A DNA stretch of 59,142 bases from Desulfuromonas sp. (lineage in GTDB: Bacteria > Desulfobacterota > Desulfuromonadia > Desulfuromonadales > UBA2294). The stretch's first letter is position 1; every line of letters starts with the position of its first letter. This document shows positions 49,654-59,073 of the stretch, one piece after another. Where the stretch lies: positions 1 through 59,142 of the forward strand of contig PKUH01000013.1 of assembly GCA_002869615.1 (NCBI GenBank). The letters run 5' to 3'. The position numbers were made by a program, and so were the translations under genes. Under the pieces are notes generated by a model. It saw nothing but the letters and a program-made list of their open reading frames with translations, ran no database searches and was not told where the DNA came from.

Positions 49654-50132
49654 ATCAGCCCTCCGATCAACAGCCCGATCAGCAGGGCGGCGATAAAGGT
49701 GATGCTATTGCGCCAGAGCGCAAACTTCCATCCGAAAACGTGTGCCTCCACCGGCAGGGAGACGATGCCGACCGATACCCATGAAACAATGAAGGCGGCC
49801 GCGGCCGGTGGCCAGGCGCCGGTTTCGATGAACGAACCGGCAATCGGGAAAGCTGCGACCGGCGGCCCGATTGCGACCGCCCCGACAAGTGCTCCATTCA
49901 AAAGCGAGAGCAGGTGGTTATTATCACCGAGCCAGCCGCGAATTGACTCGGGGGGAACGAATTCATTAAAAAGGCCGATCAAGGCAAATATCGAAAGCAA
50001 AAGCGGCAGCATCCGCACCAGGGTCTGGCGCGCGGCCAGCAGACTGCTTCGGGTTTTTTCACGCTCCCGGCGGAAACCGAGTAGATAGAGGGCTGAAACA
50101 AGAACGAGATAGAAGAGTCCGGTTGCGAGCAT
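49650..50132 (-). CDS. Half-size permease, first half of a split pair
   Basis: A 160-residue membrane protein with a basic first loop (GFRREREKTRSSLLAARQTL) and the IGPPVAAFP motif in the middle. In DUF318-type permeases both halves are often in one polypeptide; here two genes with an ATGA overlap make them. The frame opens at an ATG at 50132. I see no helper gene that would name the substrate. Confidence 0.78.
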   Translation of the reverse strand: MLATGLFYLVLVSALYLLGFRREREKTRSSLLAARQTLVRMLPLLLSIFALIGLFNEFVPPESIRGWLGDNNHLLSLLNGALVGAVAIGPPVAAFPIAGSFIETGAWPPAAAAFIVSWVSVGIVSLPVEAHVFGWKFALWRNSITFIAALLIGLLIGGLI

Positions 50133-50216
50133 GAATGCCTGGGGCCTGTCATTGAAAAAGGTTGTTTACGTCGCAGGATAATTTGAATCGTGGAGCTTGT
50201 AAAGATCATCATGTTA

Positions 50217-50245
50217 TTGCCCGGCTTTACTTTGTCCGGTATATT
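50217..50245 (+). promoter_or_regulatory. Promoter for the CrtI-like gene
   Basis: TTGCCC (50217-50222) and TATATT (50240-50245) with a 17-base spacer. The start codon is about 65 bases downstream. Confidence 0.55.
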
Positions 50246-50314
50246 GACGTTTGCTGCTTTGGCTTTAGTTTTGGCGTTCCGGCTTGTCGTTTGGATATCA
50301 TCAGGGGGTTGCTT

Positions 50315-51838
50315 ATGGCAGAAACAGGAAAACGCATCATCATTGTCGGGGCCGGTCCGGGTGGACTGACCGCCGGGATGATTCTTGCCCGGCGTGGCTT
50401 CGATGTAACGATCTATGAAAAAGAGACTGAAGTCGGTGGTCGTAATGGAGAACTGCGGCTTGCTGACTACCGGTTCGATATCGGCCCGACCTTCCTGATG
50501 ATGAAATTCCTGCTCGATGAAATGTTTGCCGAAACCGGTCGCGACTCTGCCGATTATCTCGATTTTGTCCGTCTCGATCCAATGTATGAACTCAAGTTTG
50601 TCGACCGGGCAATTTTTCCGACTGATGATTTTGACAAAATGCGGGATGAGATAGCCCGTGCCTTTCCCGGGGAAGAAGCCGGTCTCGAACTATTTTTTAA
50701 GCGGGAAAAAGAACGTTTTGCAAAAATGTATGGTTGTTTGCAGGCAGCGTATTCGTCACCCCTCGATTATCTCAAGCCGGTGTTTCTCAAGGCAATACCG
50801 CATTTGAGTGTCGGTCGGAGCCTCTATGGAGTGCTCGGTGACTACTTTGATCACGAATACTTGCGCCTCGCCTTTACCTTCCAGTCAAAGTATCTCGGGA
50901 TGTCGCCCTGGAGCTGTCCGGGCGCTTTCGCCATGATCCCCTATATTGAATATGCGTACGGAATCTATCATGTCACCGGTGGCCTGAGTGAAATCTCCCG
51001 GGCGATGGCAAAGGTTCTCGAAGAGGAGGGCGGGACAATCTGTCTCGGGGCGCCGGTGGAAAAGCTTTTGACCCGCGGCCGCCTGGTCGATGGGGTTGTT
51101 CTTGCAAACGGAGCAATTGATCGAGCCGATTCGGTCATCGTCAATGCTGACTTCGCCCACGCGATGACCCGCATCATCGAACCGGGCCTGCTCGAGAAAT
51201 ACACGCAGGAGAATCTTGCTGCCCGTGATTATTCCTGTTCAACCTTTATGCTCTATCTTGGTCTCGACAAGACCTATGATATGACGCACCATACCATCAT
51301 CTTCGCCGAGGACTACGAGCGAAATATCGCCGATATCTCGATCAATAAATGCCTGTCCGATCAACTTTCATTCTATGTCCGAAATGCTTCGGTGACTGAT
51401 TCGACCCAGGCCCCGGAGGGGCACTCGGCAATCTATGTCCTCGTGCCGGTTGCCAATAACCAGAGCGGAATTGACTGGAGTCAGGAGGCTGGGCCGTTTC
51501 GCGAAAGGGTTCTTGATGCGATAGCCCAGCGCACCGCCCTGACTGATATCCGTGATCATATCGTCGTTGAAAAGATGATTACACCGGAAGATTGGGAAGA
51601 AGAACGAAGTGTTTATTTCGGTGCGACCTTCAACCTTTCGCACAAACTGACACAGATGCTCTATCTTCGTCCGCATAATCAATTCGAAGAGCTTGCCAAT
51701 TGCTATCTGGTCGGTGGCGGCACCCACCCGGGCAGCGGTCTGCCGACAATTTACGAGTCGGGACGGATCACCGCGAATTTGCTGGCGGAGCGATTCGGGG
51801 CCGATTTTAAAAAACCTTCTGGTGTGCCGTTGTCCTGA
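50315..51838 (+). CDS. CrtI-family FAD oxidoreductase (phytoene desaturase-like)
   Basis: A 507-residue flavoprotein. The N-terminal FAD site is IIIVGAGPGGLTAGMILARR, followed by EVGGRNGELRLADYRFDIGP. The C-terminal motif YLVGGGTHPGSGLPTIYESG is that of carotenoid desaturases and relatives. No other carotenoid gene is adjacent, so the substrate is open; related polyene or quinone-like oxidoreductases are also possible. The start at 50315 has AGGGGG upstream; the frame is open 51 codons further but passes through the promoter. Confidence 0.87.
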   Translation: MAETGKRIIIVGAGPGGLTAGMILARRGFDVTIYEKETEVGGRNGELRLADYRFDIGPTFLMMKFLLDEMFAETGRDSADYLDFVRLDPMYELKFVDRAIFPTDDFDKMRDEIARAFPGEEAGLELFFKREKERFAKMYGCLQAAYSSPLDYLKPVFLKAIPHLSVGRSLYGVLGDYFDHEYLRLAFTFQSKYLGMSPWSCPGAFAMIPYIEYAYGIYHVTGGLSEISRAMAKVLEEEGGTICLGAPVEKLLTRGRLVDGVVLANGAIDRADSVIVNADFAHAMTRIIEPGLLEKYTQENLAARDYSCSTFMLYLGLDKTYDMTHHTIIFAEDYERNIADISINKCLSDQLSFYVRNASVTDSTQAPEGHSAIYVLVPVANNQSGIDWSQEAGPFRERVLDAIAQRTALTDIRDHIVVEKMITPEDWEEERSVYFGATFNLSHKLTQMLYLRPHNQFEELANCYLVGGGTHPGSGLPTIYESGRITANLLAERFGADFKKPSGVPLS

Positions 51839-52186
51839 AATGACCGACTGATAAAAAAACGATCCCTTTTGTATGTTGCTGCTCAAACGGAATGATTACG
51901 GTAATGGCATCGACACTCTTGTTGCAAACGAGATTTGACAAGAGGAACATCAGGGACAGGATTGGCACCGGGGCCCTTTACGTCCAAACGTATTAATGCA
52001 ACTCATTGCAGATTGAAAACCTGTAGGAAACCGGGTTTAAACAGCAACCGGATCGAGGTTTCTAAGCAGGCACAGGGAGTGCTTTTAAATTAAATTTCCC
52101 TTAGATTAAAATTGACTTAAGTTCTTGAAGTATATAGGTAAATATAATATCTTCCTAAGCTGAATTCTAATCCTGAGGAGGAAGAA
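51839..52186. other. Long leader/intergenic region before the c7 cytochrome gene
   Basis: About 350 bases without a gene. 52020-52070 can form a nested hairpin: CCTG/CAGG outside, GAAACC/GGTTTC next, CCGG/CCGG inside. A TATAAT at 52143-52148 could be the -10, but no good -35 is at the right distance, which hints at activator control. No GEMM core words are seen here. The ribosome site GAGGAGGAAG is very strong. Confidence 0.5.
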
Positions 52187-52453
52187 ATGAAAAAGATTAT
52201 TGTACTCGCAATGCTTCTTGCTTTCGTAAGTGTCAGCGCATTTGCTGCCGACGTTGTCACTTATGAAAACAAAAAAGGGAATGTCACTTTTGACCACAAG
52301 GCTCACCAGGAAAAGCTGGGTGATTGCGCCAAGTGTCATGAAGGGACTCCGGCCAAGATCGCCGTTGACAAAGACTTCGGTCACAAGACCTGCAAGGCTT
52401 GTCACAAAGATATGGGCGGTCCGACTAAATGTAACGACTGCCACAAAAAGTAA
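52187..52453 (+). CDS. ppcA: Triheme cytochrome c7 (PpcA family)
   Basis: An 88-residue precursor. The signal peptide MKKIIVLAMLLAFVSVSAFA is cut before ADVVTYENKKGNVTF. The 68-residue mature chain has three CxxCH motifs (CAKCH, CKACH, CNDCH) and extra His ligands (FDHKAHQ, FGHKTC), as in Desulfuromonas c7 and Geobacter PpcA. It is a soluble periplasmic electron shuttle between inner-membrane quinol oxidases such as CbcL and outer-membrane conduits. The gene is single and ends at a good terminator. Confidence 0.96.
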   Translation: MKKIIVLAMLLAFVSVSAFAADVVTYENKKGNVTFDHKAHQEKLGDCAKCHEGTPAKIAVDKDFGHKTCKACHKDMGGPTKCNDCHKK

Positions 52454-52475
52454 GACCCGATACATTTAGACATGG

Positions 52476-52506
52476 AAAAGGGCGCCGGTTTCGGTGCCCT
52501 TTTTTA
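52476..52506 (+). terminator. Intrinsic terminator after ppcA
   Basis: AAAAGGGC-G-CCG pairs with CGG-T-GCCCTTTT around a GTTT loop, followed by TTTTA. Confidence 0.88.
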
Positions 52507-52564
52507 TTGTTTAATGGTTGTGACGAAAAGTCCTGGGTTGGGCAATAACAAACAGCACTGTTTG

Positions 52565-53497
52565 TTATACTTTGACAGGACAGATAAAGTCGTCCGGTTT
52601 GATCGTCAGAGTGGAGCAACTGACATTGTCGAGAACCCGCTCCGCCGTGTTGCCGATCAGTAAACCCTGCAGGCCGCCGCGCCCCAGACTGCCCATGACC
52701 AGGAGATCGGTTCGGCGTTTTGTGGCAAAGTCGGTGAGTACGTCGGCGGGATCACCCGGGAAAAGGTGTGTGCGGATTTTGATATCCAAATCGATGTAAG
52801 GTGAAATGGCCTCCTCCAGCCACGATTCGCGGAGCTTTTTCTCTTTGGTTTTTATCTCTTCGACATCGGAATTTGATAACTTGAAGCGTGGCCCTTGCAG
52901 GGTCGTTGTTGCAAACGTTTGCCAGGCATGCACTATGTCGAGTTCCGCACCTTCACGGACACTTAAGGATGTTGCCAACCCGAGAATGTTCTTGAGCAGC
53001 TCATTGGAGGCTGGCTTTTCAGGTGCAAGGTCAACTGCTGCCATGATTCTATTGAAATGTTTTTTGCGGCCCGGTTTAATGAGCATGACCGGAACCGGAC
53101 ATTTGCGAAGGAGCTTCATGTCGGTTACGGAAATGGCTTGTCGTTTTGATGGTGTGTCCCGGGTTTTCATCAACAGGTCGCATTTGTTCTCGAGGATGAA
53201 GCGGATGGTTTCAACCCCCTGATCACCACTGGCGATTTTCAATGGAATTTTCCCGTGATCAATCTCCTCCATGTGTTTTGCGAAATGATGCTCGACATTG
53301 TACTGGCGGTCGGAAAGAAATTGTTTTATCCTTTCCTGCCCGAGAAGAAGTTGGGTTGCTGAAGAGATTGGTTCATCGATATGCACGGCCAGAATTTTTG
53401 CCTTGTTGTTCCCGGCAAGTACAGCCGCGCGTTTCAAGGCGATTTTATCGGAGTTGGCGGCATTATACAGCACGGCTATTCTCTTGAAACGATCCAT
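52565..53497 (-). CDS. Universal stress protein with two UspA domains
   Basis: A 310-residue UspE-like protein. Domain 1 (residues 1-145) begins FKRIAVLYNAANSDKIALKR; domain 2 (about 155-305) begins FNRIMAAVDLAPEKPASNEL. The ATP-binding motif GSLGRGGLQGLLIGNTAERV is complete only in domain 2. The precise role is unknown. It is divergent from the antiporter gene. Confidence 0.92.
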   Translation of the reverse strand: MDRFKRIAVLYNAANSDKIALKRAAVLAGNNKAKILAVHIDEPISSATQLLLGQERIKQFLSDRQYNVEHHFAKHMEEIDHGKIPLKIASGDQGVETIRFILENKCDLLMKTRDTPSKRQAISVTDMKLLRKCPVPVMLIKPGRKKHFNRIMAAVDLAPEKPASNELLKNILGLATSLSVREGAELDIVHAWQTFATTTLQGPRFKLSNSDVEEIKTKEKKLRESWLEEAISPYIDLDIKIRTHLFPGDPADVLTDFATKRRTDLLVMGSLGRGGLQGLLIGNTAERVLDNVSCSTLTIKPDDFICPVKV

Positions 53498-53594
53498 ATC
53501 GGTCCCTTCAAATCAGGTTTTTGTTGCATCTGTTAAAAAATATGCCAGAATTTGCAGGTAATTCAATCACGCACGACTTATTTTATGGGTTTTT

Positions 53595-54755
53595 ATGATG
53601 AATAAGCTTTGGCTCTACTCGATCCTCCTTTTACTCGGCCTTTTCGGTTCACAGTTTTCCCATCAACTTCCCGAAGATGTTTACCGGGTTGTTGACCCGG
53701 TGCTCACGCTTTTGACGATGACCGGACTCGCCTATATCATGATCAACGTTGGTCGGGAGTTTCAGATCGACAAGTCGAAAACGCGCGAGTACGGTTGGGA
53801 TTATATCGTTGCGGCAACGGCGGCAACATTCCCCTGGATCTTCTGTGCTATTTATTTTGTCGTTGTTTTCTCTCCTTCAGTCGATTGGGGGAGCTGGCCA
53901 GCCTGGCGAGATTCCCTTCTGGTAGCACGCTTTGCCGCACCGACTTCGGCCGGGGTCCTTTTCTCGATGCTGGCCGCAGCCGGGTTGGCCTCGACCTGGG
54001 TCTTCAAGAAAGCCCGCATTCTGGCAATATTTGATGACCTCGACACCGTCTTGCTGATGATTCCGCTCAAAATTGCCGTTGTTGGTTTCAGCTGGATGCT
54101 GATGGGGGTGATCGGAATTATCATCGCCCAGCTCTGGATTGCCTGGGTTTATCTCAACCGGTTGAAAATTCCACATTCAAGCGGGGCAATACTCTTCTAC
54201 GGCTTTATCATTGCGGCTGTTTCAGAAGTTATTTATCTATTGACTGACATGTGGGGAAAGGTGCCGATTAATATCGAGGTACTACTTCCGGCTTTTGTAT
54301 TGGGCTGTCTGATCAAGGAGGATGTTGAGCCTGGCCACGACGAAGGTCACCAGGAAACCCGCCTCGACTTTACGATTTCGGCGCTCTTCATGGTACTGGT
54401 TGGCCTTTCGATGCCGTTGATTGCCTGGAACGAGATTGCCGGCGAAGGCTCGATGATAATGGTGCTTTTTCACGTTCTGGTGGTCACCGTGATTGCCAAC
54501 CTTGGTAAAATGTTCCCGGCCTTTTGTTACCGGAAAGAAGCTTCATGGCGGCAAAGGCTGGCTGTTTCCATTGGCATGTGGCCGCGTGGCGAGGTCGGCG
54601 CCGGGGTGCTGATCCTCTCCCTCTCGTATGGCATCAGCGGAGCCGCTGTTGGTGTCGCCTCGCTCTGCCTTGCCCTCAACCTGGCAATGACCGGAGTCTT
54701 TATCGGAATCATCCGGCGTTTGCTGGCGGCTGATGGGCAACTGGTTGAAAACTGA
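53595..54755 (+). CDS. Cation/proton antiporter (CPA2-like)
   Basis: A 386-residue membrane protein with 11-12 helices of the Na+/H+ exchanger fold. The possible ion-binding acidic residues are in ILAIFDDLDTVLLMIPLK; a late WPRGEVGAGVLILSLSYG fits the C-terminal half of the family. Regulatory TrkA-N domains of Kef systems are absent. Two Met codons (53595, 53598) are possible starts. Next to a stress protein it may serve pH or salt balance. Confidence 0.85.
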   Translation: MMNKLWLYSILLLLGLFGSQFSHQLPEDVYRVVDPVLTLLTMTGLAYIMINVGREFQIDKSKTREYGWDYIVAATAATFPWIFCAIYFVVVFSPSVDWGSWPAWRDSLLVARFAAPTSAGVLFSMLAAAGLASTWVFKKARILAIFDDLDTVLLMIPLKIAVVGFSWMLMGVIGIIIAQLWIAWVYLNRLKIPHSSGAILFYGFIIAAVSEVIYLLTDMWGKVPINIEVLLPAFVLGCLIKEDVEPGHDEGHQETRLDFTISALFMVLVGLSMPLIAWNEIAGEGSMIMVLFHVLVVTVIANLGKMFPAFCYRKEASWRQRLAVSIGMWPRGEVGAGVLILSLSYGISGAAVGVASLCLALNLAMTGVFIGIIRRLLAADGQLVEN

Positions 54756-54779
54756 TACCTGCAAATAGCAGATGGACAC

Positions 54780-54812
54780 AAGAGCGGCCCTTTCCGGGCC
54801 GCTCTTTTTATA
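54780..54812. terminator. Bidirectional intrinsic terminator
   Basis: AAGAGCGGCCC (54780-54790) pairs with GGGCCGCTCTT (54796-54806), with a T run on plus. It lies 24 bases after the antiporter stop. Confidence 0.9.
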
Positions 54813-54895
54813 AACCGCTCGGAAAATTTATTGTTGGCCGACATAAATTGTTAAGCGCCCGGGAATCGCAGGGGAGGGATCATCCGGTCGACTCA

Positions 54896-55522
54896 TCAAT
54901 TTGCCGGAAGTAATGCCTGCAAAACCGGGAGTAGATTCTTAACCATTATCTCGACGCCGCGGGCGTTGGGATGGATGCCGTCAGCCTGATTGAACTCTGC
55001 TCTGGTGGCGACCCCTTCGAGGAAGAATGGATAGAATGGGATCGCATGTTTTTCGGCCAGTTCGGGATATAGGTTGTCGAATCTGGTATAGTAGGTAGGG
55101 CCTAAATTACGCGGTGCTTTCATCCCTGCAAGCAGAACCTGGCTCCCTTTTTGCCGGATTTTTTCAATGATGGCATCAAGATTGGCACGGGTTTTTTCCG
55201 GGTCGAGCCCGCGCAGGGCGTCGTTGCTGCCGAGGGCGAGGAGGACCAGGTCGGGATTATCTGCCAGGGTCCAGTCGAGCCGCCGCAAGCCGCCGGCGCT
55301 GGTATCACCGGAGACCCCGGCGTTGATCACGCGGACGTTATGACCGCGCTTTTGTAACGCGGCTTCGAGTTGCGCCGGAAGCGCCTCGGCGTTGGCAAGA
55401 CCATAACCGGCCGTGAGGCTGTCGCCGAGGGCAACAATCTTGAACAGATTGCGATCAGCCGCCGCTCCGGTATGGACGGTCAGCATAAACAGGATTAATA
55501 CTAACAAACTGCGAAAAGGCAT
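54896..55522 (-). CDS. tesA: SGNH/GDSL esterase (TesA-like)
   Basis: A 208-residue periplasmic esterase or lysophospholipase. A signal peptide (LLVLILFMLTVHTGAAA) precedes block I ALGDSLTAGYG with Ser35, block II GVSGDTSAGG, block III ALGSNDALRG and block V DGIHPNARG. The start at 55522 has GAGG five bases upstream. It is back to back with ybbA as in E. coli, with only nine bases between the two start codons. Confidence 0.92.
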   Translation of the reverse strand: MPFRSLLVLILFMLTVHTGAAADRNLFKIVALGDSLTAGYGLANAEALPAQLEAALQKRGHNVRVINAGVSGDTSAGGLRRLDWTLADNPDLVLLALGSNDALRGLDPEKTRANLDAIIEKIRQKGSQVLLAGMKAPRNLGPTYYTRFDNLYPELAEKHAIPFYPFFLEGVATRAEFNQADGIHPNARGVEIMVKNLLPVLQALLPAN

Positions 55523-55531
55523 AAAGACCTC

Positions 55532-56209
55532 ATGATTCATATCGATAACGTTCATTTAAGTTTAATCGGTGGTGCCGGTCCGGTCAATATCCTGCGCGGC
55601 GTCAATCTCGATGTCGCGCCGGGAGAAACCTTGAGTATCGTCGGCTCCTCCGGCGCCGGCAAGACAACACTGCTGATGGTTCTGGCCGGTCTGGAACGTC
55701 CAACCTCCGGTACGCTGCAAGTCGCCGGAACCGATATTACACATCTGGATGAAGACCAGTTGGCGCGGTTCCGGCGCGAATATGTCGGTATTGTTTTTCA
55801 ATCGTTCCACCTGATCCCGACCATGTCGGCGCTCGAAAATGTCGCTTTGCCGCTGGAGTTTTCCGGCGGTGACCACCCGGTGGAACGGGCTGAAGAAGCG
55901 TTGCGGGCGACCGGCCTCGGCGACCGTATGGCGCATTATCCCGGGGAGTTGTCCGGCGGAGAGCAGCAGCGCGTTGCCCTGGCGCGTGCGTTTGTCGCCC
56001 GCCCGGCCCTGATCCTTGCCGATGAACCGACCGGGAATCTCGATAAGAACACCGGTCTGCAGGTCATGGATATGCTTTTCACCATGCAGCGCGATTTTGA
56101 TACGACGCTGGTGCTGGTCACCCACGATGAAAAGCTGGCGCAGCGTTGCGACCGGACTCTGGCGATGAACGACGGCACAATGAGCCCGGTCGGAGAGGCT
56201 TATGCCTGA
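55532..56209 (+). CDS. ybbA: ABC transporter ATPase YbbA-like
   Basis: A 225-residue ATPase of the LolD/MacB group. Walker A is GSSGAGKTTL, the signature LSGGEQQRVALARA and Walker B ALILADEPTGNLD. It partners with the permease that overlaps its end by eight bases. In E. coli the ybbA-ybbP pair also lies opposite tesA; its substrate is not established. Confidence 0.93.
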   Translation: MIHIDNVHLSLIGGAGPVNILRGVNLDVAPGETLSIVGSSGAGKTTLLMVLAGLERPTSGTLQVAGTDITHLDEDQLARFRREYVGIVFQSFHLIPTMSALENVALPLEFSGGDHPVERAEEALRATGLGDRMAHYPGELSGGEQQRVALARAFVARPALILADEPTGNLDKNTGLQVMDMLFTMQRDFDTTLVLVTHDEKLAQRCDRTLAMNDGTMSPVGEAYA

Positions 56210-58721
56210 ATTCTCTCCTTTTGCCAACGCTTTGCGGATCGCCCGGCGCGAACTTCGGAGTGGGTTGCGGCGCTTTGGTGTATTTCTGGCCTGTCTTTTT
56301 CTCGGCGTCTTCGCCATCGCAGTGGTCGGTTCCTTTACGGCCTCGGCCCGCCGGGGTCTTCTCAATGATGCCGCCGCCCTGCTGGGCGGCGATGTAGAAA
56401 TTCGCCTGACGCACCGCCCGCTCAAGGCGGAGCAACTCGAATATGTCGAAAATCTGGGTGCTGTTTCCCGGACCGCTTCGTTGCGGACGATGGCTTTTGC
56501 TGTGAGCGGCGACGGCCGCGGACTCGTTGAACTGAAAGCTGTTGATTCCGCTTATCCTCACTACGGCGAACCCGGCATCGAACCGGAGCAGTCATTGCAG
56601 GGTGCCCTGGCCAAAGGTGTTCTGGTTGAAGAATCCCTGCTGCTGCGTCTGCGGATGGCGGTAGGTGACGAGCTCCGTCTCGGCTCGGCCCGGTTCCCGA
56701 TTGCCGGTGTCCTGCACAACGAACCGGATCGGGTGATTCGTGCTTTCAGCCTCGGGCCGCGGGTGATGATATCTTTTCCCGGATTGGCCAAAACCGGGCT
56801 CATCCAGCCCGGGAGTCTGGTTAATTACCGGTACCGCATCAAATTGCCGGATGAGGCAGACGCCAAAGCAGTCAAGGCATCCATCGAGAAGGATTTCGTC
56901 GACAGCGGCTGGCGGGTCCGGACCTGGCATGATGCGGCGCCACGTATCCGCCGGTTCCTCGACCGGATGAGCACCAACCTGACCCTCCTCGGGTTATGCG
57001 CGTTGCTGGTCGGTGGCCTGGGCGTCTCCGGTGCCGTCAGGGGGTACCTCGACAGTAAAATGGTTCATATCGCCGCAATGAAATGCCTCGGGGCCGACAA
57101 CCGGACAATTTTCATCAGTTACCTGTTCCAGGTTCTTCTGCTCGGCGGACTCGCCTCCGGTCTCGGATTGGCGCTCGCCGCCGTGGTGCCGTTTTTTGTT
57201 GAGTCTTTTGTCGGAAAATCTCTGCCGATCCCGTTTGTCGCAGCCATCTTTCCCGGAGTTCTCGGCTCGGCGGCGCTTTTCGGACTCCTGATTTCGCTCC
57301 TTTTTTCGCTCAAGGCTCTCGGAAATGCGAGCCGGGTGTCACCGGCGATTTTGTTTCGCGGCTACACCGGCGCCGGCGGCGGCTCAACCAGCCCCCGCAT
57401 CCGTCTGGCGATTGCCGTTACTGCAATCCTGTTGGTCGGCCTGACGTTGTTATCGAGCGCCGATACCCGCATGGCCGCCTGGTTCTCTGTCGGCGCGGTC
57501 GCCTGTTTCCTGGTATTTCGCTTCGCTACAGCGCTGGTTATCCGGCTTGCCGCGGCGATTCCGTTGCCGCGTGAACCACGGCTGGCGCTCGGACTGCGCA
57601 ACATCTATCGGCGCGGTGCTCCGGCACGGAGCGTCATGTTTTCCCTCGGACTCGGGCTGACGGCGCTGGTATTGATCTCCCAGGTTCATGTCAATCTCAA
57701 CGCCCTGGTCGATAATGAGATCCCGCGTGACGCCCCGGCCTTTTTCCTGCTCGATATTCAACCTGACCAGGTTGCGCCATTCGAGGAGATTGTCGCGCAA
57801 TCGCCTGAGATCATTAAAAGCCGACGGTTCCCGACCCTGCGCGGGCGCATTGTCGCGATCAAAGGGGTACCGGTCGATGAGGCCGAAATCTCTCCCGATG
57901 TCGAATGGGCCGTCCGTGGCGACCGTTTTTTGAGCTATACGCGGGAAATGCCGGAAGGGACCAGACTGATTGCCGGAGAATGGTGGGGTCAGGACCGGCC
58001 AATTGACAGCCAACTGGTTTCGATTACCGCCGACCTGGCCAAGGGATTTGGGGTCGCGATCGGAGATACGATCAGTGTTGATGTCCTCGGCCGCAGGCTA
58101 ACGGCACGGATCACCAGTGTCCGCGAAGTCGACTGGTCGAATATGCAGCTGAACTTTGCCCTGCTGTTTTCCCCGGGCATCCTGTCGAGCGCCCCACAAA
58201 CCAATATTGCCGCCATTCATGTCTCGCCCGCTGACGAGGCGCAGGTTTATACGGCCCTGACCGATCGTTTCGCCAATGTTTCGGTGATCGGGGTTCGGGA
58301 AGTCCTGGAAAATGTGTCGCGTACCCTTGGTCGGCTCAGCGCGACCTTCAGTGCCATGGCCGCCCTGGCACTTGTGGTCTCACTGATGGTATTGGCCGGA
58401 GCCCTGTCCGCTGATCAGCATCGGCGGATTCACGATTCGGTGATTTTCAAGGTCTGCGGCGCCACCCGGCGCGATATTATTTTAAGCTTTGCCTGCGAGT
58501 TTCTGATCCTCGGTCTGTGTGCCGGTGTGGTTGCCACCTTTGCCGGAAGTCTTGCGGCGTGGGGCATCCTGACCCGACTGATGGATTCGCCGTTCACGCT
58601 TTATCCCGAGGTGGTCCTTGTGACGCTGGTAGTCGCAATCATACTGACGCTTTGTCTCGGTCTTGTCGGCACCTGGAAGGCTCTGGGGCAAAAACCGTCT
58701 GTCTTTTTACGGGAAGATTGA
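56202..58721 (+). CDS. ybbP: ABC transporter permease YbbP-like (FtsX family)
   Basis: An 839-residue permease with a first membrane helix near residues 26-46 and two FtsX modules. The first set of three helices lies at about 260-390 (LLVGGLGVSGAVRGYLDSKM, AAMKCLGADNRTIFISYLFQ), the second at the C-terminus (IFKVCGATRRDIILSFACEF). Large periplasmic domains lie between. With YbbA it likely forms a mechanotransmission-type or lipid/lipoprotein-releasing system. Confidence 0.92.
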   Translation: MPEFSPFANALRIARRELRSGLRRFGVFLACLFLGVFAIAVVGSFTASARRGLLNDAAALLGGDVEIRLTHRPLKAEQLEYVENLGAVSRTASLRTMAFAVSGDGRGLVELKAVDSAYPHYGEPGIEPEQSLQGALAKGVLVEESLLLRLRMAVGDELRLGSARFPIAGVLHNEPDRVIRAFSLGPRVMISFPGLAKTGLIQPGSLVNYRYRIKLPDEADAKAVKASIEKDFVDSGWRVRTWHDAAPRIRRFLDRMSTNLTLLGLCALLVGGLGVSGAVRGYLDSKMVHIAAMKCLGADNRTIFISYLFQVLLLGGLASGLGLALAAVVPFFVESFVGKSLPIPFVAAIFPGVLGSAALFGLLISLLFSLKALGNASRVSPAILFRGYTGAGGGSTSPRIRLAIAVTAILLVGLTLLSSADTRMAAWFSVGAVACFLVFRFATALVIRLAAAIPLPREPRLALGLRNIYRRGAPARSVMFSLGLGLTALVLISQVHVNLNALVDNEIPRDAPAFFLLDIQPDQVAPFEEIVAQSPEIIKSRRFPTLRGRIVAIKGVPVDEAEISPDVEWAVRGDRFLSYTREMPEGTRLIAGEWWGQDRPIDSQLVSITADLAKGFGVAIGDTISVDVLGRRLTARITSVREVDWSNMQLNFALLFSPGILSSAPQTNIAAIHVSPADEAQVYTALTDRFANVSVIGVREVLENVSRTLGRLSATFSAMAALALVVSLMVLAGALSADQHRRIHDSVIFKVCGATRRDIILSFACEFLILGLCAGVVATFAGSLAAWGILTRLMDSPFTLYPEVVLVTLVVAIILTLCLGLVGTWKALGQKPSVFLRED

Positions 58722-58821
58722 TTGCAGCTACTGCGGCGTGGTTATCGATATCGTAAGGGACGGTTTATGTCTGAGGCTCATTCCGGTGGAGCAGTGGAAA
58801 CTATCAAAAAAGCTTTCTTCA

Positions 58822-58855
58822 GGAGACACTTCCCTTAACTTCGGGTAGTGTCCCC
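58822..58855. repeat. Inverted repeat after ybbP
   Basis: GGAGACACT and AGTGTCCCC pair with one mismatch, continued by CCC/GGG inside. It has the look of a dispersed palindromic repeat; no T run follows. Confidence 0.5.
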
Positions 58856-59040
58856 GTAGAACTTTCCGACTCCGATCGGGAATCCATGGATGATTTTGAC
58901 TCACCCCTGGAGCTCTTGAGGTCGCTTCCGGTAGCGCGATCAATAAACCTCAGCTCGACCGCAACCGCCACGGAGACGGACTGCGTTTGCCTCAAGGCAA
59001 ACTCCCCGGTAGAAAAGTTAAACAGAAGTACTTCATACAG

Positions 59041-59065
59041 AAGAAAAGCCCCCTGCAAGGGAGCC
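59041..59065 (-). terminator. Terminator for a minus-strand gene beyond the window
   Basis: On the minus strand GCTCCC pairs with GGGGGC around TTGCA and is followed by TTTTCTTCT. Confidence 0.55.
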
Positions 59066-59073
59066 GTTTTCTG

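Noticed and set aside
51961-51980. TGGCAC before ppcA as a sigma-54 promoter
   Set aside because: TGGCAC is not followed by TTGC or anything like it after five bases.
53498-53594. TGGCAT-N5-TTAA upstream of the universal stress gene as sigma-54 promoter
   Set aside because: The -12 element lacks GC, and spacing to the start codon is short.
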